NCBI GenBank assembly: GCA_937959095.1
Contig: CALGLY010000353.1
Location: 1-7,835 of the forward strand
Direction of reading: 5' to 3'
Length of the DNA: 7,835 nt
From: an uncultured Saprospiraceae bacterium
GTDB taxonomy: Bacteria > Bacteroidota > Bacteroidia > Chitinophagales > Saprospiraceae
Positions 5,125 to 7,835 of the stretch are shown piece by piece. The notes below the pieces were generated by a model. It was not told the DNA's origin and did no database searches. It saw nothing but the letters and a program-made list of their open reading frames with translations. The number at the start of each line of letters is the position of its first letter. The stretch's first letter is position 1. The position numbers were made by a program, and so were the translations under genes.

Positions 5125-5679
5125 ATGGCAAAACAAATAAAAGTAGAAGGAATTACAATAAAGGTGGAGCAAATTCGGGAAGATGATTACATCTCACTTA
5201 CCGATATTGCTAAACAAGGGGAGCGGAATGAACCAAATTATGTTATCGCTTCATGGCTAAAAAATCGCAATACACTTGAGTATTTAGGTACTTGGGAACG
5301 CCTCTATAATCCTAATTTTAAACCCGAGCAAATGATTGGGTTTAAAGAAAAGTACTTAGGAAATAGAAATGCTATTACACCTAAGCGATGGATAAACGAA
5401 ATGGATGCGATTGGCATTATCTCAAAACCAGGGCGCGGCGGTGGTACATATGCTCATCGAGATATTGCTTTCAATTTTTGTTATTGGTTGAGTCCTTCTT
5501 TTCAACTCTATGTAGCAAAGGAATTTCAGCGGCTAAAAGAACAAGAATACCAACTCAAAAATCTGAAATGGCACCTTTCTAAAATTACTAATAATATTGA
5601 TGAAATTCGTAATTTGCTCGATACGATTCCACATCAAGAAGAAGAACATAAGCGTTTGAAAGACTTAGAAACAGAGTGA
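5125..5679 (+). CDS. KilA-N domain protein, short form
   Basis: The 184-residue product resembles KilA-N domain proteins, a DNA-binding family common in phages, large DNA viruses and bacterial mobile or accessory regions. Recognisable elements are the N-terminal strand region IKVEGITIKVEQ (5-16), DYISLTDIAK (21-30), SWLKNRNTLEYLGTWERLYNPNF (43-65), WINEMDAIGIISKPGRGGGTYAHRDIAFNFCYWLSP (89-124) and FQLYVAKEFQRLK (126-138). Residues 133-184 form a charged, probably coiled-coil tail. From memory, bacterial relatives are often longer (around 250-290 residues), with a second conserved block after the LKW motif; here the sequence diverges soon after LKWHLSKI (147-154) and stops. The gene may therefore be C-terminally shortened. 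It runs opposite to its neighbours and lies between a histidine kinase and its likely partner regulator. Its cellular role is unknown. Confidence 0.82.
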   Translation: MAKQIKVEGITIKVEQIREDDYISLTDIAKQGERNEPNYVIASWLKNRNTLEYLGTWERLYNPNFKPEQMIGFKEKYLGNRNAITPKRWINEMDAIGIISKPGRGGGTYAHRDIAFNFCYWLSPSFQLYVAKEFQRLKEQEYQLKNLKWHLSKITNNIDEIRNLLDTIPHQEEEHKRLKDLETE

Positions 5680-5693
5680 AATTTCTAGCCATT

Positions 5694-5735
5694 CTAAGTT
5701 TTAAAGCTATGGAAATGAATAACTTTAAAACTTAG
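5694..5735. terminator. 13-bp perfect inverted repeat between convergent genes, possible bidirectional terminator
   Basis: CTAAGTTTTAAAG (5694-5706) is exactly complementary to 5723-5735, with a 16-base loop. It lies 15 bases after the KilA-N stop codon and about 45 bases beyond the end of the oppositely oriented regulator gene, where a shared terminator would be expected. The loop is long and no strong T-run follows on either strand, so it is not a textbook intrinsic terminator. Confidence 0.5.
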
Positions 5736-5779
5736 CGTTATGAAGTCATTCCCAATTCTTTAGCCCTAAAAAATAACAT

Positions 5780-7156
5780 TTATAACCCATACTTCTCCAT
5801 CCTACGATAAAGCGTGGCACGAGTCAAGCCCAATTCATCGGCAGCTTTCGAGATATTTCCTGCGTGCTTCGTCAGTGATTTGCGGACTGCCCAGCGTTCC
5901 AGTTCTTCCAAGTTGTAGGTGTTTAAGCCGACTTCATCTAGCTTTTCAGCAGCCGAAGAAGAAAGGATAAAGTCATTTATTTCTAACTGCTGATTGTCAC
6001 CTAAAATCACTGCACGTTCTACTGCATGACGTAGTTCTCTAATATTACCTGGCCAGTTATAGGCTTGCAATTTTTGAACCGTTGCTTTATCAATTTTTAG
6101 TTTTGGTTTTTGATATTTTTTCTTGAAAATATTAAGAAAATGCTGGAGCAGTAGCGGTATATCCGTAGGACGTTCTCGAAGTGGCGGCAGCGTGATTTCG
6201 ACAGTATTGATGCGATAAAGCAAATCCTGACGGAAGCTTTTTTCTTGCACCATTTCTAGCAAAGGCATATTCGTGGCACAAACCAATCGAATATCAATCG
6301 GAATCGTTTGGTTACTTCCCAATCGGGTTACTACGCGATTTTGAAGTACCGAAAGTAGTTTTGCTTGTAGCGATAAGGTCAGATTTCCAATTTCATCTAA
6401 AAAAATACTGCCTTTCGATGCCAATTCAAAGCGACCCATACGGTCTTCTTTGGCATCGGTGAATGCTCCTTTTTTATGTCCAAAAAGCTCCGACTCGAAA
6501 AGCGTTTCAGAAACTGCGCCCAAATCTACCTTCACAAAAGCGGCATCCTTGCGGAGCGATTGTATATGAATTGCTCGCGCCACAAGTTCCTTACCTGTTC
6601 CATTTTCTCCTAAAATAAGCACATTGGCATCGGTCTGCGCGACTTTTTCTATCAATCGTTGGACTTGTTGCATGGCGGGCGAGTCGCCTATCATTTCATC
6701 GGACTGCTGGCTGTTATCTTGATTCAGGACACGCTGCTTGGTTTTTAGCTCTACAATTTGCTGCTTCGACTGATTCAGTTGGAAGGCTGCCAATACCGTC
6801 GTCAGCATCTTTTGATTGCGCCAGGGTTTTTCTATGAAGTCAATCGCGCCCAACTTTACAGCCTCTACTGCTGTATGTACATCCGCATAAGCCGTCATCA
6901 TAATCACACTAGTCGAAGGATGCAATTCCATGACCTTTTTTAGCCAATATAAGCCCTCTTTACCACTTGTTTCGCCCTTCTTGAAATTCATATCAAGCAA
7001 CACGACATCGTACTCAAATTTTCGCAAGCGTCGAAGCAAATGCGTCGGGTTGCCTTCGGTATCCACACGCTCGAAATGCTGCGAGAGAAATAATTGTAGG
7101 CTAAGCTGAATGTCTTCTTCGTCATCCATGATTAGGATGCGTCCTGTTTTTGTCAT
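5780..7156 (-). CDS. NtrC-type sigma-54-dependent response regulator
   Basis: This 458-residue activator should be phosphorylated by the nearby kinase and then switch on sigma-54 promoters. The receiver domain (about 5-120) has the acidic pocket D11/D12, phospho-acceptor D55, T88 and the K110-P111 pair. The AAA+ domain (about 155-390) has Walker A GENGTGKE (183-190), ESELFGHKKGAFTDA (221-235), Walker B IFLDEIG (251-257), FRQDLLYRIN (308-317), LPPLRERPTDIP (323-334) and WPGNIRELRHAVERAV (368-383). The C-terminus (about 418-456) is a Fis-type helix-turn-helix ending AADELGLTRATLYRRMEKYGL. The sigma-54 contact loop reads GAFTDA instead of GAFTGA; I recall this form in Bacteroidota relatives, so it is probably functional. 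The ATG at 7156 overlaps the end of the TPR gene by 35 bases. The next Met (residue 10) would remove the first strand of the receiver. No target promoter is evident here. Confidence 0.95.
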   Translation of the reverse strand: MTKTGRILIMDDEEDIQLSLQLFLSQHFERVDTEGNPTHLLRRLRKFEYDVVLLDMNFKKGETSGKEGLYWLKKVMELHPSTSVIMMTAYADVHTAVEAVKLGAIDFIEKPWRNQKMLTTVLAAFQLNQSKQQIVELKTKQRVLNQDNSQQSDEMIGDSPAMQQVQRLIEKVAQTDANVLILGENGTGKELVARAIHIQSLRKDAAFVKVDLGAVSETLFESELFGHKKGAFTDAKEDRMGRFELASKGSIFLDEIGNLTLSLQAKLLSVLQNRVVTRLGSNQTIPIDIRLVCATNMPLLEMVQEKSFRQDLLYRINTVEITLPPLRERPTDIPLLLQHFLNIFKKKYQKPKLKIDKATVQKLQAYNWPGNIRELRHAVERAVILGDNQQLEINDFILSSSAAEKLDEVGLNTYNLEELERWAVRKSLTKHAGNISKAADELGLTRATLYRRMEKYGL

Positions 7157-7835
7157 GCTGAATTTTTTCGATTAATTCCTTTACTTTATTATCGTATTTA
7201 TCGGAATATCCTAATTCTTCTGCTTTTAAAAAACTTTCGATTGCTTGTTCAATTTCTCCAATTTCTTTATGGATAATTCCTTTGTTTTTATAAGCGTATG
7301 AATTTGAAGGATCAAGGTCGATTGATTTCATTATATCTTTCATTCCATTCTTCGAATCACCAAGTTTAAACTTACAAAATCCTCGATTATCATAAGAATA
7401 GGCATAATTTGGTTCGAATTTAATAGCAGCATTTAAATATCGGATAGCATCTTCATAGTCTTCCATTTTTGACAATGCATATCCGATGTTATTATAAATA
7501 TACCCATTTTGTGGTTCTTGTTTTGCTATTTTTAGATAGTTATTAATTGCATCTTGATATTTACCTATCTCTAAAAAGGCATTTGCTAAATATTCTAATC
7601 CAAATCTGTCATCGGCATCAAATGCAATTAATTGCTTCGCGTATTTAATGACTTCGTCGTAGTCTTTAAGCAGCAAATTTACATAGGCATAATTAGAAAT
7701 ATAATCAATACTATCTCCATAAATTTCAATTGCAGTTTTGATGTCAGATTTTGCGTTTTTTAATTCGTTTCTTTCAAGTTTTAATAAGGCTCGATTAAAA
7801 TAGGCATTATGATTTTCTGGATTTAACTCAACTGC
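7122..7835 (-). CDS. TPR-repeat protein, partial (start lies beyond the window)
   Basis: The frame stays open to the right edge without a needed start codon, so 237 residues of the C-terminal part are visible. They consist of consecutive tetratricopeptide-like repeats of about 34 residues, for example NPENHNAYFNRALLKLERNELKNAKSDIKTAI near the edge, then repeats around YIYNNIGYALSKMEDYEDAIRYLNAAIKFEP, AYSYDNRGFCKFKLGDSKNGMKDIMKSIDLDP and AYKNKGIIHKEIGEIEQAIESFLKAEELG. The tail DNKVKELIEKIQHDKNRTHPNHG is polar. Such repeats form protein-binding superhelices; the partner is unknown. The gene runs straight into the response regulator with a 35-base overlap, suggesting one transcript and possibly translational coupling. 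It looks more AT-rich than the regulator, so the two may have different histories. A TTG at 7676 could be mistaken for the start, but it lies inside a repeat array. Confidence 0.88.
   Translation of the reverse strand, partial: AVELNPENHNAYFNRALLKLERNELKNAKSDIKTAIEIYGDSIDYISNYAYVNLLLKDYDEVIKYAKQLIAFDADDRFGLEYLANAFLEIGKYQDAINNYLKIAKQEPQNGYIYNNIGYALSKMEDYEDAIRYLNAAIKFEPNYAYSYDNRGFCKFKLGDSKNGMKDIMKSIDLDPSNSYAYKNKGIIHKEIGEIEQAIESFLKAEELGYSDKYDNKVKELIEKIQHDKNRTHPNHG

Noticed and set aside
5815..5829. TGGCACGAGTCAAGC resembles a sigma-54 promoter (GG, 10 bases, GC).
   Set aside because: It lies inside the 3' coding region of the response regulator on the antisense strand, encodes the conserved Fis-type helix-turn-helix, and has AAGC instead of TTGC. 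No gene start follows at a suitable distance.

Overview
The window looks like the maintenance core of a plasmid, chromid or integrated plasmid from a member of the Bacteroidota, joined to a two-component regulatory locus. The host group is an inference. It rests on perfect matches to the Bacteroidota -7 promoter element (TAnnTTTG) upstream of parA, in front of rep and before the KilA-N gene, on the absence of clear Shine-Dalgarno sequences, and on the type of replication initiator and sigma-54 regulator. No species can be named from the sequence alone.

Left part (1-3672, all genes on +): a small type Ib-like ParA ATPase (78-746) is followed 19 bases later by an 88-residue ribbon-helix-helix protein (766-1032), the probable ParG-like centromere-binding partner. 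Then come about 1.25 kb without a convincing gene (1033-2286). Its first half is very AT-rich and carries copies of the palindrome TTTTAATTAAAA, which also spans the parA stop codon. Its second half carries ten iteron-like repeats in two variants, TATAACATTTTGAGG and TATAACAAATTGAGG. Four of these sit at exact 21-bp steps with the variants alternating; one copy is inverted and forms a 23-bp perfect inverted repeat with another. A Rep_3-type initiator (2287-3672) follows directly, with the last iteron only 17 bases from its ATG. Together these make a partition module, an origin and an initiator that probably represses itself.

Right part (3694-7835): the genes read mainly on the minus strand. 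In transcription order they are a TPR-repeat protein (cut by the window edge), an NtrC-type sigma-54-dependent response regulator overlapping it by 35 bases, and a membrane-bound PAS/HisKA histidine kinase. A plus-strand KilA-N domain gene (5125-5679) sits between the regulator and the kinase. The kinase and regulator probably form a cognate pair whose operon has been split by the KilA-N gene.

I see no rRNA, tRNA, CRISPR array, complete insertion sequence or recognisable defence system. The least expected features are the alternating, phased iterons, the palindromes that may be the centromere, and the KilA-N gene inside the two-component locus.
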